A stretch of 12,015 nt of DNA, taken from contig CAIWHF010000285.1 in NCBI GenBank assembly GCA_903912405.1, positions 1-12,015 on the forward strand, given 5' to 3'. The notes below the pieces were generated by a model. That model had not been told where the DNA came from, did not search any database, and saw nothing but the letters and a program-made list of their open reading frames with translations. This stretch comes from an uncultured Bacteroidota bacterium. Its GTDB lineage: Bacteria; Bacteroidota; Bacteroidia; Chitinophagales; Chitinophagaceae. A program made the position numbers and the translations under genes. Shown here piece by piece: positions 1 to 7,080 of this stretch (its first letter is position 1; each line of letters starts with the position of its first letter).

Positions 1-221
1 AAAAAAATTTTAAAACCAATTCCTTCAATTACACATACACACAATTCCATGAAAAGTAAAGGAATATTGGTGCTATTATAAAGTAGTGTAATTAATGGCC
101 AGGTTAATAAATTCAGGATGATGCCTATTATTAAAACTTTGCCCTGTTGCCACTTATAAGAAAGCAATACAATGGGTAATTCGAACAGTAAGGTTAGTAG
201 AAAATATTTAAATATGGCCAT
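1..221 (-). CDS. Polytopic membrane protein of unknown function (C-terminus outside the window)
   Basis: The reading frame opens with ATG at 221-219 and stays open to the window edge, giving 73 residues of an incomplete protein. The start overlaps the stop of the upstream barrel gene by one base (TAATG on the minus strand), so translation is probably coupled. The product begins MAIFKYFLLTLLFELPIVLL and is almost wholly hydrophobic, with about three membrane segments near residues 3-20, 28-48 and 54-73. Within these lie a Glu-Leu-Pro early on, an Asn-Leu-Leu-Thr-Trp-Pro in the second segment, and two Glu residues six apart in the third. This spacing of E, NxxTxP and paired E resembles small uncharacterised bacterial membrane proteins I have seen, but I cannot name a family. 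Membrane location is well supported. The function is unknown. Confidence 0.72.
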   Translation of the reverse strand, partial: MAIFKYFLLTLLFELPIVLLSYKWQQGKVLIIGIILNLLTWPLITLLYNSTNIPLLFMELCVCVIEGIGFKIF

Positions 222-1066
222 TATACAGATGGGGTAGTATTGTTGATGTCTTTTTTTCTTTTATAGCGTATAAACAACAAAACCAAACATACAATAGCTA
301 ATAGGCTTAATCCAACCAGTAGTTTATTCATGCCGTTTGTAGAATCATTACCATCAATATCCGTACTATTTAAATTCTCAGTAGTTGAATGAGAGCCCTT
401 ATTTAATTGCTTTGAAAATTGAAGTTTGTTATTCTTGATTCCAGTAAAAGTAATCTCCATATCCTCGGCATCAATTAGAACTGTATCGGTAGAAACTTTA
501 TTAGAATTGCTTAAGTCGGTTATAAATCGAGCGCCAATATTAAGATTCATTGGTAAGTCTATCCATAAACCACCAACAGCTGCTACAGCACCACTTTTAA
601 ATATATCTTGAGAACCTTTCAACAGACTGTCTTTATCTTTAATATTTACTATGCCGCTAAATTGTGGTCCCATTTGCAACCAAACATTTGGTATCAACTT
701 AATTTGCAATAAAATAGGAAAGTTGATATAATTAACATTGATTGTTTTATTGGCGGTTGCGGCATTAAAAGAGTTTTTGTAAATATTCCATAGGTTGCTT
801 GCAGTTATAATACTACTATCTGTACTGTAACTTGTTTGGCTAAAATAGGCCTCGCCATGCAATCCTATTTTTTTAAGTTTGATACTTATAAAAGCCCCGC
901 CGTGCCAATTTGTTTTTAATTCGTTTTTCCAAACACCACCATCTACATTATTTAAATTCAAACCGGTTTTCAATCCTATTTGGATTTGCATAGCTGGTTC
1001 TGATTGGGCTAAAGAAATACTTGCCCAGAATACTAAAATGGAAATACTGCTTATAATTTTTTTCAT
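221..1066 (-). CDS. Porin-family outer-membrane beta-barrel protein with a C-terminal membrane helix
   Basis: This 281-residue protein has a signal peptide at about 1-20 (cleavage near SLA-Q). Residues 25-215 consist of alternating amphipathic strands typical of the small OMP_b-brl_2-type barrels of Bacteroidota, for example IQIGLKTGLNLNNV, GLHGEAYFSQTSY, NVWLQMGPQFSGIV and NLNIGARFITDLS. Such proteins normally end on a strand closing in an aromatic residue. Here the final strand seems to fade after NNKLQFS (about 212-218). It is followed by an S/T/N-rich linker (about 222-247), a strongly hydrophobic helix (about 248-267) and a basic tail RYKRKK. That arrangement is odd for an outer-membrane protein and recalls C-terminal sorting or anchoring signals. 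The gene lies 29 bases downstream of bshC and overlaps the next membrane-protein gene by one base. The barrel call is fairly secure. The role and final location are unknown. Confidence 0.8.
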   Translation of the reverse strand: MKKIISSISILVFWASISLAQSEPAMQIQIGLKTGLNLNNVDGGVWKNELKTNWHGGAFISIKLKKIGLHGEAYFSQTSYSTDSSIITASNLWNIYKNSFNAATANKTINVNYINFPILLQIKLIPNVWLQMGPQFSGIVNIKDKDSLLKGSQDIFKSGAVAAVGGLWIDLPMNLNIGARFITDLSNSNKVSTDTVLIDAEDMEITFTGIKNNKLQFSKQLNKGSHSTTENLNSTDIDGNDSTNGMNKLLVGLSLLAIVCLVLLFIRYKRKKDINNTTPSV

Positions 1067-1095
1067 AGTAATTGATTTTGGCTATTATAAAGGTA

Positions 1096-2697
1096 CTAAT
1101 TATTAATTTGCAATATATTAAACAATGGATTTACTATTTGAGAAGCCTCAATAAGATTTTTTATTAAATCTGGATTGCTTCCATAAAAATCTAGAAAATT
1201 ACAATAGCGTTCTTGTAATTGATTGTCTGGGAAAAGCTCCGCTTTTAATTGTGCAACTTGATTTTGGTAAGTTTGGAGCTTTCTTTTTTCTGCACGAAGC
1301 ATTTTTTGCTGTAGTCGTTCGACCTGCTTATCAATCTTAGTTTTAGTTGCTGCTGCAGCGTCTTTTAATGTCGGGTCTATTGCTTGTGCTTTCTGTGCTA
1401 TTGCATCTAAAAGGATTTGCATGTTTTGCCTTTCTTCTTTTAAGAAATGCTGTTCATCAATCCCTTGTTGCTTTAATTTATTTGTTACAAGAGTGTCTAT
1501 GGAATTAAAAAGGCTTTCTTCGGTTAACCCCAACTGTTCTAGTTTTTTTTGTTGACGCGTGTTGATTAGTAAGTAACTTTGTCTTAAAAGTAAAGGAGGG
1601 TAAAAGATGTTATGTGAATTGAAGATTGGTTTTAATTGCAACCAATATGCAATTTCTGCACCGCCTCCAATAAATGCTATATTTGGTAGCCAAGTTTCTT
1701 GTAAAAGTCCACGCGTAATGACATTCGTACTAAAGCGTTCAGGGAAAGTATGCAACTCTTTTAAAATCTGCTCTTGAGAAAAAGTTAAACTAGTATTTAC
1801 AATCGAATACTGATCGTTGTTCCATTCAATCCGATTTCGGCCATTTTCATTTAAATAAAATAAATTGATGGGTCTAGGATTTGCTTGAGTAGGGTAGTAT
1901 GCATTGATTTTATTGGATTGCTCTTGACATAAGCCAAAAGACTTTCTTTCCAAAAGTTCGTTCTCAAATAGAGGAATCATTTTTTCTTTTACCAATCGGT
2001 CATCCGGATTGAAAACCAATAATCCATATTCGCCAAATAAAGAATGAACCAACGATTGTGTTGCATTACTTATATTGGATTCTTCTGTGTAAGCTTTTGT
2101 AATGATGTCTTTTAATTGATCTGTATGAGCATTGCTCGGGCCAATGAATGAGCATATTTTTTTTAAGAGATCAGTTAAGTGTTTTGTCTCTGCGCTCCCA
2201 AATGCACCCTTAAGTTCTGGGTAGTCCCAAGTAAATGTTTGTTGGTTGAAATTGAAATGGGCTAATTCATCCCAATCGTTATCCTCCGATCCCATATAAT
2301 AAACTGGTATAAATTTCTTTTGAGGATAGCGTTTGTTTAAATGATTAGCTAAGGCAATTGTATGAGCAATTTTGTATAAGAAATAAATGGGTCCGGTTAG
2401 TAAATTGGGTTGATGTGCTGTGCAAACGGTATACGTTTGTTCGTTTTGTAGTATATCAATTTGCTGCTGAATGGCATCGAGCCCATAAGCACTATACTGT
2501 TGTTTTAAAACACTAACTAAAGTAGTTCTGTCTATTGAAAAATTATTTCTTACTGCAATAGCTTGATCGATACCATCTAAAGAGGGCTCGAAGGCTTGCC
2601 AATCAGAAAATATAGGAAGTTTAGCAATATAATCTATGGCTAATTTTGAAAAGGAGTGTGTACTAGAATAATCAATATGTTTTATTGGTTTGATCAC
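1096..2697 (-). CDS. bshC: Putative cysteine ligase BshC (bacillithiol biosynthesis)
   Basis: BshC is assigned to the last step of bacillithiol synthesis, adding cysteine to glucosaminyl-malate in the cytoplasm. The 533-residue length fits the family. The N-terminal THSFSKLAIDY, the nucleotide-binding-like HQPNLLTGPIYFLYK (about 95-109) and PVYYMGSEDNDWDE (about 131-144) match conserved BshC blocks. The family's usual G-H-Q appears here as A-H-Q. A Lys/Gln/Glu-rich coiled coil covers about 415-490, as expected. The start is GTG at 2697-2695: an in-frame TAG lies at 2724-2722, no ATG falls between, and the next in-frame Met is residue 135, so GTG is the only credible canonical start. It is divergent from radC across 89 bases and may be cotranscribed with the two membrane or envelope genes downstream. 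Other bacillithiol genes (bshA, bshB) are not in the window. Confidence 0.95.
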   Translation of the reverse strand: MIKPIKHIDYSSTHSFSKLAIDYIAKLPIFSDWQAFEPSLDGIDQAIAVRNNFSIDRTTLVSVLKQQYSAYGLDAIQQQIDILQNEQTYTVCTAHQPNLLTGPIYFLYKIAHTIALANHLNKRYPQKKFIPVYYMGSEDNDWDELAHFNFNQQTFTWDYPELKGAFGSAETKHLTDLLKKICSFIGPSNAHTDQLKDIITKAYTEESNISNATQSLVHSLFGEYGLLVFNPDDRLVKEKMIPLFENELLERKSFGLCQEQSNKINAYYPTQANPRPINLFYLNENGRNRIEWNNDQYSIVNTSLTFSQEQILKELHTFPERFSTNVITRGLLQETWLPNIAFIGGGAEIAYWLQLKPIFNSHNIFYPPLLLRQSYLLINTRQQKKLEQLGLTEESLFNSIDTLVTNKLKQQGIDEQHFLKEERQNMQILLDAIAQKAQAIDPTLKDAAAATKTKIDKQVERLQQKMLRAEKRKLQTYQNQVAQLKAELFPDNQLQERYCNFLDFYGSNPDLIKNLIEASQIVNPLFNILQINN

Positions 2698-2786
2698 GCT
2701 GTAATTATTTTTATAAAGATACTATTTCTCCCTTGCTCCTCCTTGTTTTAATCAATTCTTCTTTAACTTTATCTATATTTTAAGTT
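2698..2786. promoter_or_regulatory. Divergent intergenic region between bshC and radC
   Basis: These 89 bases separate two divergent starts and must carry the signals for both genes. Only weak matches to the Bacteroidota -7 element TAnnTTTG are visible: TATCTTTA on the minus strand (2714-2721) and TATATTTT on the plus strand (2774-2781). The latter sits so close to the radC ATG that it would leave almost no leader. A purine run containing AGGAGG on the minus strand (2738-2743) is about 40 bases from the bshC start, too far to act as its ribosome site. Neither promoter is firmly located. Confidence 0.35.
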
Positions 2787-3479
2787 ATGGATAACAGCTA
2801 CGTTAGTATTAAAAATTGGTCTGATGAAGATCGCCCTCGAGAAAAATTGTTAAATAAAGGGATAGCCTATTTAAGTGATGCCGAATTACTTACTATCCTT
2901 ATTGGAACGGGCACAAAAAATAAATCAGCTTTAGATTTAGCAAATGAGATTATCAAATTAGTAAAAGGCAATTTACATGAGTTGGGTCGCTTAAGCGTAA
3001 AACAGCTCATGCAAATAAAAGGAATAGGATTAGCTAAAGCAATTACCATAGCAGCAGCCCTTGAGATGGGAAGGCGCAGGCAATTATCAGAAGCGCTTAT
3101 AAAACCACAATTAATGAATAGCAGGCATTGTTTTGAAGTGTTGCAACCATTGATGGGTGATTTGTTGCAAGAAGCTTTTTATGTGCTTTTTTTGAATCAT
3201 AATAACCGATTGATGCATGCAAAGAAAATTAGCAATGGAAGCAGTACAGCAACGGTTGTAGATGTTAAGTTAATTTTAAAAGAAGCACTTGATGCTAATG
3301 CGAATACCTTGGTGATAAGCCATAATCACCCTTCGGGTAATTTGCAGCCTAGTGAAGCCGATAAGGTATTGACCAATAAAATAAAAGAAGCGGCTGCTTT
3401 ATTGGAAATGCGTTTGGTGGATCATATCATTATAGCGGGTACTTCCTATTTTAGTTTTGCAGACGAAGGCTTGCTTTAA
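2787..3479 (+). CDS. radC: RadC-family JAB/MPN domain protein
   Basis: This 230-residue protein has the normal RadC length and layout. The N-terminal UPF0758-type region contains DRPREKLL (about 15-22) and a helix-hairpin-helix at about 74-97 (LMQIKGIGLAKA...). The C-terminal JAB/MPN+ domain keeps a complete metalloprotease-like metal site: Glu129, the HNHPSG motif (His179, His181) and SxxD (Ser189, Asp192). The family was once called a DNA-repair protein, but that role has been withdrawn for E. coli RadC, and its substrate is not established. The gene is a single unit, divergent from bshC. It ends interlocked with the convergent CoA-binding gene, the two stop codons sharing TTAA at 3476-3479. 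I see no sign that this copy belongs to a phage or plasmid anti-restriction region. Confidence 0.95.
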   Translation: MDNSYVSIKNWSDEDRPREKLLNKGIAYLSDAELLTILIGTGTKNKSALDLANEIIKLVKGNLHELGRLSVKQLMQIKGIGLAKAITIAAALEMGRRRQLSEALIKPQLMNSRHCFEVLQPLMGDLLQEAFYVLFLNHNNRLMHAKKISNGSSTATVVDVKLILKEALDANANTLVISHNHPSGNLQPSEADKVLTNKIKEAAALLEMRLVDHIIIAGTSYFSFADEGLL

Positions 3480-3841
3480 TATTGGCCTGTAGAGAGCATA
3501 ACCAATGTGCAAGCATGCAAGCAAGTGATATTATGTGCAGCAGCTAGTTGTTCTAATGCAGGGTTTTCGGTGCCCGGATTAAAGATGATACGATTGGGAT
3601 TAGCGGCAATAATCACATCTTTAAATAGTTCTTGTAAACTAGGGTTCATATATAAGGTTATGGTATCTATATCGCTCAATTGCGGAATGTTTTTCAAGAT
3701 AGGCGTATCTTCTATAAACCCTTCTCTATTGCCAATGGCAATGACTTCATGATGGTGTGCAACCAATAATCTTACAGCTTTATTGGAATAGCGTTCGGTA
3801 TTTTCACTGGCTCCTAAAACCATCGTTTTTTTTGATTTCAT
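3476..3841 (-). CDS. CoA-binding domain protein (YccU-like)
   Basis: A 121-residue single-domain protein of the CoA_binding_2 (YccU-like) group, with a Rossmann fold related to the CoA-binding domain of succinyl-CoA synthetase. The N-terminal MVLGASENTERYSNKA (about 7-22) is the nucleotide/CoA loop. RIIFNPGTEN (about 84-93) and ACTLVMLSTG (about 110-119) are the signature conserved blocks. The exact role is unknown; some relatives bind CoA. I chose the ATG at 3841-3839. The frame could open earlier, at 3892, but that would add MYYFVSHYCNFTNIHIR, unlike the family, and would run across the promoter and start of the divergent gene. A second ATG six codons in (MVLGAS) is also possible. The 3' end overlaps the radC stop by four bases. 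Confidence 0.88.
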   Translation of the reverse strand: MKSKKTMVLGASENTERYSNKAVRLLVAHHHEVIAIGNREGFIEDTPILKNIPQLSDIDTITLYMNPSLQELFKDVIIAANPNRIIFNPGTENPALEQLAAAHNITCLHACTLVMLSTGQY

Positions 3842-3858
3842 TCGAATGTGTATATTTG
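3831..3858 (+). promoter_or_regulatory. Putative Bacteroidota-type promoter of the metal-uptake operon
   Basis: TATATTTG at 3851-3858 is an exact match to the -7 consensus TAnnTTTG of Bacteroidota. A TTTG at 3831-3834 could serve as the -33 element, although the 16-base gap is slightly short. Transcription would begin near 3862-3866, shortly before the ATG at 3872. This favours 3872 over the upstream in-frame ATG at 3848 as the start of the first gene. Confidence 0.55.
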
Positions 3859-3869
3859 TAAAGTTACAA
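3856..3869. promoter_or_regulatory. Inverted repeat, candidate operator
   Basis: TTGTAA-AG-TTACAA is a perfect inverted repeat with 6-base arms and a 2-base centre. Partial symmetry continues outward (3852-3853 with 3872-3873). It overlaps the end of the -7 element and the presumed transcription start, a usual position for a repressor site. On the minus strand it also overlaps TAACTTTA (3859-3866), a near -7 match that could serve the divergent CoA-binding gene. The size and AT-rich dyad form would suit a Fur/Zur-family dimer, but no specific consensus match is claimed. Confidence 0.45.
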
Positions 3870-3871
3870 TA

Positions 3872-4198
3872 ATGCGAAACAAAATAGTACATACCGTTTT
3901 TAGTGCTGCCTTGGCATTGCTATTGATGATTTCTTCAGTTGCTCCTGAGTGGATCCATCAATTTTCAGGCCACCAAGACACGCAACACACTAATGAAATA
4001 GGTTTCCAATTTGAAAGCCAACATCATCACTGTGCTTTTTTAACGTTTGTACCCAGTGTTTTTATAAAAGTTGCTGCAATTTATATACCCTATATAAGCG
4101 ATTATATAACAGTTAATTACCAAAGATATTCGAGTCAAGAGTATAATCGAATATTATTCCATGCTGGTTTATTAAGAGGCCCCCCAAGTAGCATATAA
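3872..4198 (+). CDS. Small exported His-rich protein, DUF2946-like in form
   Basis: A 108-residue protein with a hydrophobic N-terminus (about 5-24) that looks like a signal peptide or membrane anchor. It then has a short His-rich stretch with His34, His39 and the cluster HHHC (about 51-54), and ends in a LLRGPPSSI tail. This form (N-terminal hydrophobic segment, central His/Cys cluster, terminal R-x-P-P) resembles DUF2946-like small proteins and similar Bacteroidota proteins often encoded beside metal-related TonB receptors. I recognise the pattern rather than a definite family. The gene is 32 bases upstream of the receptor on the same strand, so it is probably the first gene of an operon. 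A periplasmic or surface metal-binding role is an inference. ATG at 3872 is preferred over 3848 because the longer version starts before the likely transcription start and would put a charged extension ahead of the signal sequence. Confidence 0.75.
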   Translation: MRNKIVHTVFSAALALLLMISSVAPEWIHQFSGHQDTQHTNEIGFQFESQHHHCAFLTFVPSVFIKVAAIYIPYISDYITVNYQRYSSQEYNRILFHAGLLRGPPSSI

Positions 4199-4230
4199 TT
4201 AATTCCATTTATGACTACTAAATTTATTTT

Positions 4231-6648
4231 ATGAAACAAATATTTTCGATTTGTTTCCTTGTGCTTTTTATATGCACCGTGAAACAAGGCTTTGCACAAA
4301 CCCTAACTATTAGCGGAACAGTGCTTAATCATAATAAAAAACCAATAGGCCATTCAATAGTATTGCTCAACCCATTAAATAAAGTTGCAGCAACAGATGC
4401 AAATGGTCATTTTTCCTTTTTAAATCTCTCAAGCGGTACTTACGCTATAAAAGTTATGAATGAGAATTTCCCTACTATAACGTACAAGGATTTTGTATTA
4501 GTAAAGGATACCGTTTTTCGAGTTGTGTTAGAAGATAACATCATTGAACATCAAGAAATTATTGTAACGGGAACAAGCATTGCAACGGAACGAAGAATGT
4601 CACCAACGCCTATTCATGCTATAGGTTTGAAAGCTATGTTGGAACAAAGTAGCCTAAATATAATTGATGCCATTTCAAAAGTGCCGGGCGTTAATCAAGT
4701 AACAACCGGACCGTCGATTTCAAAGCCAATTATTAGAGGATTAGGGTATAATCGCATAGTTACTTTGCAAGATGGTGTTCGACAAGAAGGTCAGCAATGG
4801 GGTGATGAACATGGTATTGAAATTGATGAATATCATGTGCAAAGAGTAGAAGTACTAAAGATGCCGTCTTCTTTATCTTATGGGTCTGATGCATTGGGAG
4901 GTGTAATTAATATTTTAACCGAACCAACTCAATCGAAAGAAGGTAATAGTGGAACACTGCTTACGAATATGCAAACCAATAATGGTTTGTTTTCAACGCA
5001 TGCTAATATCGATTTTGCAAGAAAAGCTTTACGTACAGGCTTTTATATTACGTCGAAGTCTGCACACGATTACAAAAATGCATTTGATGGGTATGTATGT
5101 AATAGTAGGTTTGAGAATTTTAATTTTGGAGGCCATCTTGGCATTGAAAAAAAATGGGGTTCCTCCAAACTGTACTTTAGTTCATTTACACAAACACTAG
5201 GACTAGTAGAAGGGGAGCGCGACAAACAGACAGGAGCTTTTATATATCCTGCTGTAGTTAATGGGCAAGATTCGTTTTTAACCTATGATAAAGCGCAGCA
5301 TAAAGAGTATTCTTTTTTAGTGCCGAAGCAAATAATCATGCACAAAAAAATATCTTGGAATAATCAAATTGAATTACCCAATAGCGCGAAAATTAATGCT
5401 ATTATAGCTTACCAAAATAATCAACGAAAAGAATATGCTGTTGCTTATGCACCTGATCAAGCAGATCTTCATCTAACACTGCATACACTTACATCAACCC
5501 TATCTTATTTATTGCCTACCTATAAAGATTGGAATTTAAGTTTTGGTTGGAACGCCATGTATCAAAAAAATATAATTCAAGGTGATGATTTTTTGATTCC
5601 CAATTATACCATATTAGATAATGGTGTCTATACTATGTTTCAAAGAAAAAAGGATAGGTTTTTTGTTAGTGGAGGTATCCGATATGATACTAGAATTTTT
5701 AAAACAGAAGCTTTATGGCTAGATACAAATTTTACTATAGCTAATAATTTTGAAGATAGATTTTTCAAGCAGTTTAAAGAAGATCAATTGCGTTTTAGTA
5801 GCGTTACGGGGAGTATAGGAATGAGCTATAGGTTAACTAATGTTTTGTATGGGAAAATTAATTTTGCTAATGCCTTTAGATCTCCTAATATAGCCGAATT
5901 GTCTGCTAATGGGGTACACGAAGGTACCATTCGTTATGAATATGGTAGTGTAAATTTGAAACCAGAAAATGCTACGCAATTAGATTTTGGCGTTGATTTC
6001 AAATCGAAACACATCAATATACAAGCAAGTGTTTTTACTAATCGAATACAGAATTTTATTTACTTAAGCAAATTGTTAACTTCTTCTGGTGCAGATTCTA
6101 TTCCTGTTTTGCGCAATGAAAATGAGTTTACAGCCTATCAACACACTCAAAATTTAGCTCATTTATACGGCGCAGAATTTTATGTTGATGTCCATCCGCA
6201 TCCTATCGATCAATTACATTTCGAACTCACTACTTCTTATGTAAGAGCTATTGGGAAAACAGATAATGGTACTAATTTTGACCTTCCACAAATTCCTCCA
6301 TTTAGGTCTCTTATTGCAACTAAATATGAATGGAAGCATTTAACTAAAAAAAAGCTGACCGCATATTTTAAAGCAGAACTCGATTATAATAGTCAACAGA
6401 ATAATTATTTGAAATTAAATAACTCAGAGTCAGCAACGCCTTCCTATACTGTATTCAACTTGTATGCAGGAATAGATTTATTTGAGCATACCAGCAAATT
6501 GCTCCTTGCAGCGAATAACATTTTCGACATTGCCTATCAATCTAATATGAATAGATTGAAATATGCTGCTCAAAATGTAGTTAGCGGAAGAAATGGTGTT
6601 TTTAATATGGGAAGAAATATTAGTTTTACTTTTGTTTATAATTTTTAA
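4231..6648 (+). CDS. TonB-dependent outer-membrane receptor, ZnuD/OprC-like metal type
   Basis: This 805-residue protein has a signal peptide (1-23, cleavage after GFA). A CarboxypepD_reg-like beta-sandwich follows (about 25-101), then a TonB-box-like EIIVTGTS (109-116), the plug (about 120-232) and a beta-barrel ending in the terminal Phe typical of outer-membrane proteins. The plug holds GPSISKPIIRGLGYNR (160-175) and DGVRQEGQQWGDEHG (181-195), a signature I associate with the zinc/copper receptor group (ZnuD, OprC-like) rather than with siderophore or glycan receptors. FRSPNIAELSANGVHEGT (from about 549) and a VHPHP loop (about 654-658) also fit that group. No SusD partner follows, so a Sus-type sugar role is unlikely. 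The His-rich exported protein upstream and a protein gene three bases downstream complete the operon. The receptor call is near certain. The metal is inferred. Confidence 0.95.
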   Translation: MKQIFSICFLVLFICTVKQGFAQTLTISGTVLNHNKKPIGHSIVLLNPLNKVAATDANGHFSFLNLSSGTYAIKVMNENFPTITYKDFVLVKDTVFRVVLEDNIIEHQEIIVTGTSIATERRMSPTPIHAIGLKAMLEQSSLNIIDAISKVPGVNQVTTGPSISKPIIRGLGYNRIVTLQDGVRQEGQQWGDEHGIEIDEYHVQRVEVLKMPSSLSYGSDALGGVINILTEPTQSKEGNSGTLLTNMQTNNGLFSTHANIDFARKALRTGFYITSKSAHDYKNAFDGYVCNSRFENFNFGGHLGIEKKWGSSKLYFSSFTQTLGLVEGERDKQTGAFIYPAVVNGQDSFLTYDKAQHKEYSFLVPKQIIMHKKISWNNQIELPNSAKINAIIAYQNNQRKEYAVAYAPDQADLHLTLHTLTSTLSYLLPTYKDWNLSFGWNAMYQKNIIQGDDFLIPNYTILDNGVYTMFQRKKDRFFVSGGIRYDTRIFKTEALWLDTNFTIANNFEDRFFKQFKEDQLRFSSVTGSIGMSYRLTNVLYGKINFANAFRSPNIAELSANGVHEGTIRYEYGSVNLKPENATQLDFGVDFKSKHINIQASVFTNRIQNFIYLSKLLTSSGADSIPVLRNENEFTAYQHTQNLAHLYGAEFYVDVHPHPIDQLHFELTTSYVRAIGKTDNGTNFDLPQIPPFRSLIATKYEWKHLTKKKLTAYFKAELDYNSQQNNYLKLNNSESATPSYTVFNLYAGIDLFEHTSKLLLAANNIFDIAYQSNMNRLKYAAQNVVSGRNGVFNMGRNISFTFVYNF

Positions 6649-6651
6649 TAT

Positions 6652-7080
6652 ATGCCAACAATACTTTGGGTAGAAACCTCTGCTGAAGCCCCATTATTTT
6701 TAGATACCTTCGCATTACAACCTTGTAAGGTGATTGATAAAGGAAGTCAAGTTGAAACCGCTACTGGGATTCGTACTTATGAAAAAACGTTGATTGGATT
6801 TGAAGTAAGTAAGGCAGACTTTACTGAAATTGAAAAGCAAATTACAGAGGCTATTTCATTTTTTAATGACCATGCTGTTGCGTTTGCATCCTTATTTTCT
6901 AAAGACAGTGTATCTGCTAGAATCGACTTTGGATTTTACACCACTTTTGTTGATCAGAAAATTTTGGTGCAACATGATCATTTCCCTAGTGCTTTATTAT
7001 TGCACCTTGGCCAACTTAATATTGATTTAGATTTATCTCAATTTTGGTATGGTGGTCAGCAAGATTTAGCATCTATTTAG
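6652..7080 (+). CDS. DUF4279-like protein of unknown function
   Basis: A 142-residue soluble protein with no signal peptide or membrane segment. The start lies three bases after the receptor stop, so the two are almost surely cotranscribed. The form resembles DUF4279-type proteins: an early strand plus Phe-rich segment, a lone Lys-Gly near 30-31, a long amphipathic helix (about 54-74), an IDFGFYTTF strand (about 91-99) and a C-terminal FPSALLLHLGQLNIDLDL helix-strand (about 111-128). That family has no settled function and includes some toxin-immunity-like members. I see no toxin gene here, so an immunity role is not supported. The 3' end overlaps the convergent amidohydrolase gene by eight bases. 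The gene is certain to be coding in this setting, while the family assignment is tentative. Confidence 0.7.
   Translation: MPTILWVETSAEAPLFLDTFALQPCKVIDKGSQVETATGIRTYEKTLIGFEVSKADFTEIEKQITEAISFFNDHAVAFASLFSKDSVSARIDFGFYTTFVDQKILVQHDHFPSALLLHLGQLNIDLDLSQFWYGGQQDLASI

Noticed and set aside
3476..3479. Interlocked stop codons of radC and the convergent CoA-binding gene in TTAA
   Set aside because: It is visually neat but common where convergent genes abut in compact AT-rich genomes. No terminator-like stem accompanies it.
3842..3892. N-terminal extension of the CoA-binding protein starting at 3892
   Set aside because: The added 17 residues do not resemble the family N-terminus and would run over the divergent gene's start and promoter. 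The ATG at 3841 places the conserved MVLGAS loop where it belongs.
4211..4234. Seven-codon ORF (ATG to TGA) just ahead of the TonB receptor, its stop overlapping the receptor ATG
   Set aside because: It looks like a possible leader peptide, but it is very short, has no codon pattern typical of attenuation and no nearby hairpin, so chance is the simplest reading.
4231..6648. TonB receptor as a SusC-type glycan importer, suggested by its N-terminal CarboxypepD_reg-like domain
   Set aside because: No SusD-like lipoprotein or glycoside hydrolase is adjacent, the protein is shorter than typical SusC, and the plug motif matches metal-type receptors.
6652..7080. DUF4279-like protein as the immunity half of a toxin system
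   Set aside because: No toxin-like gene, polymorphic C-terminus or secretion-linked neighbour is present. The gene is tied to the receptor operon instead.
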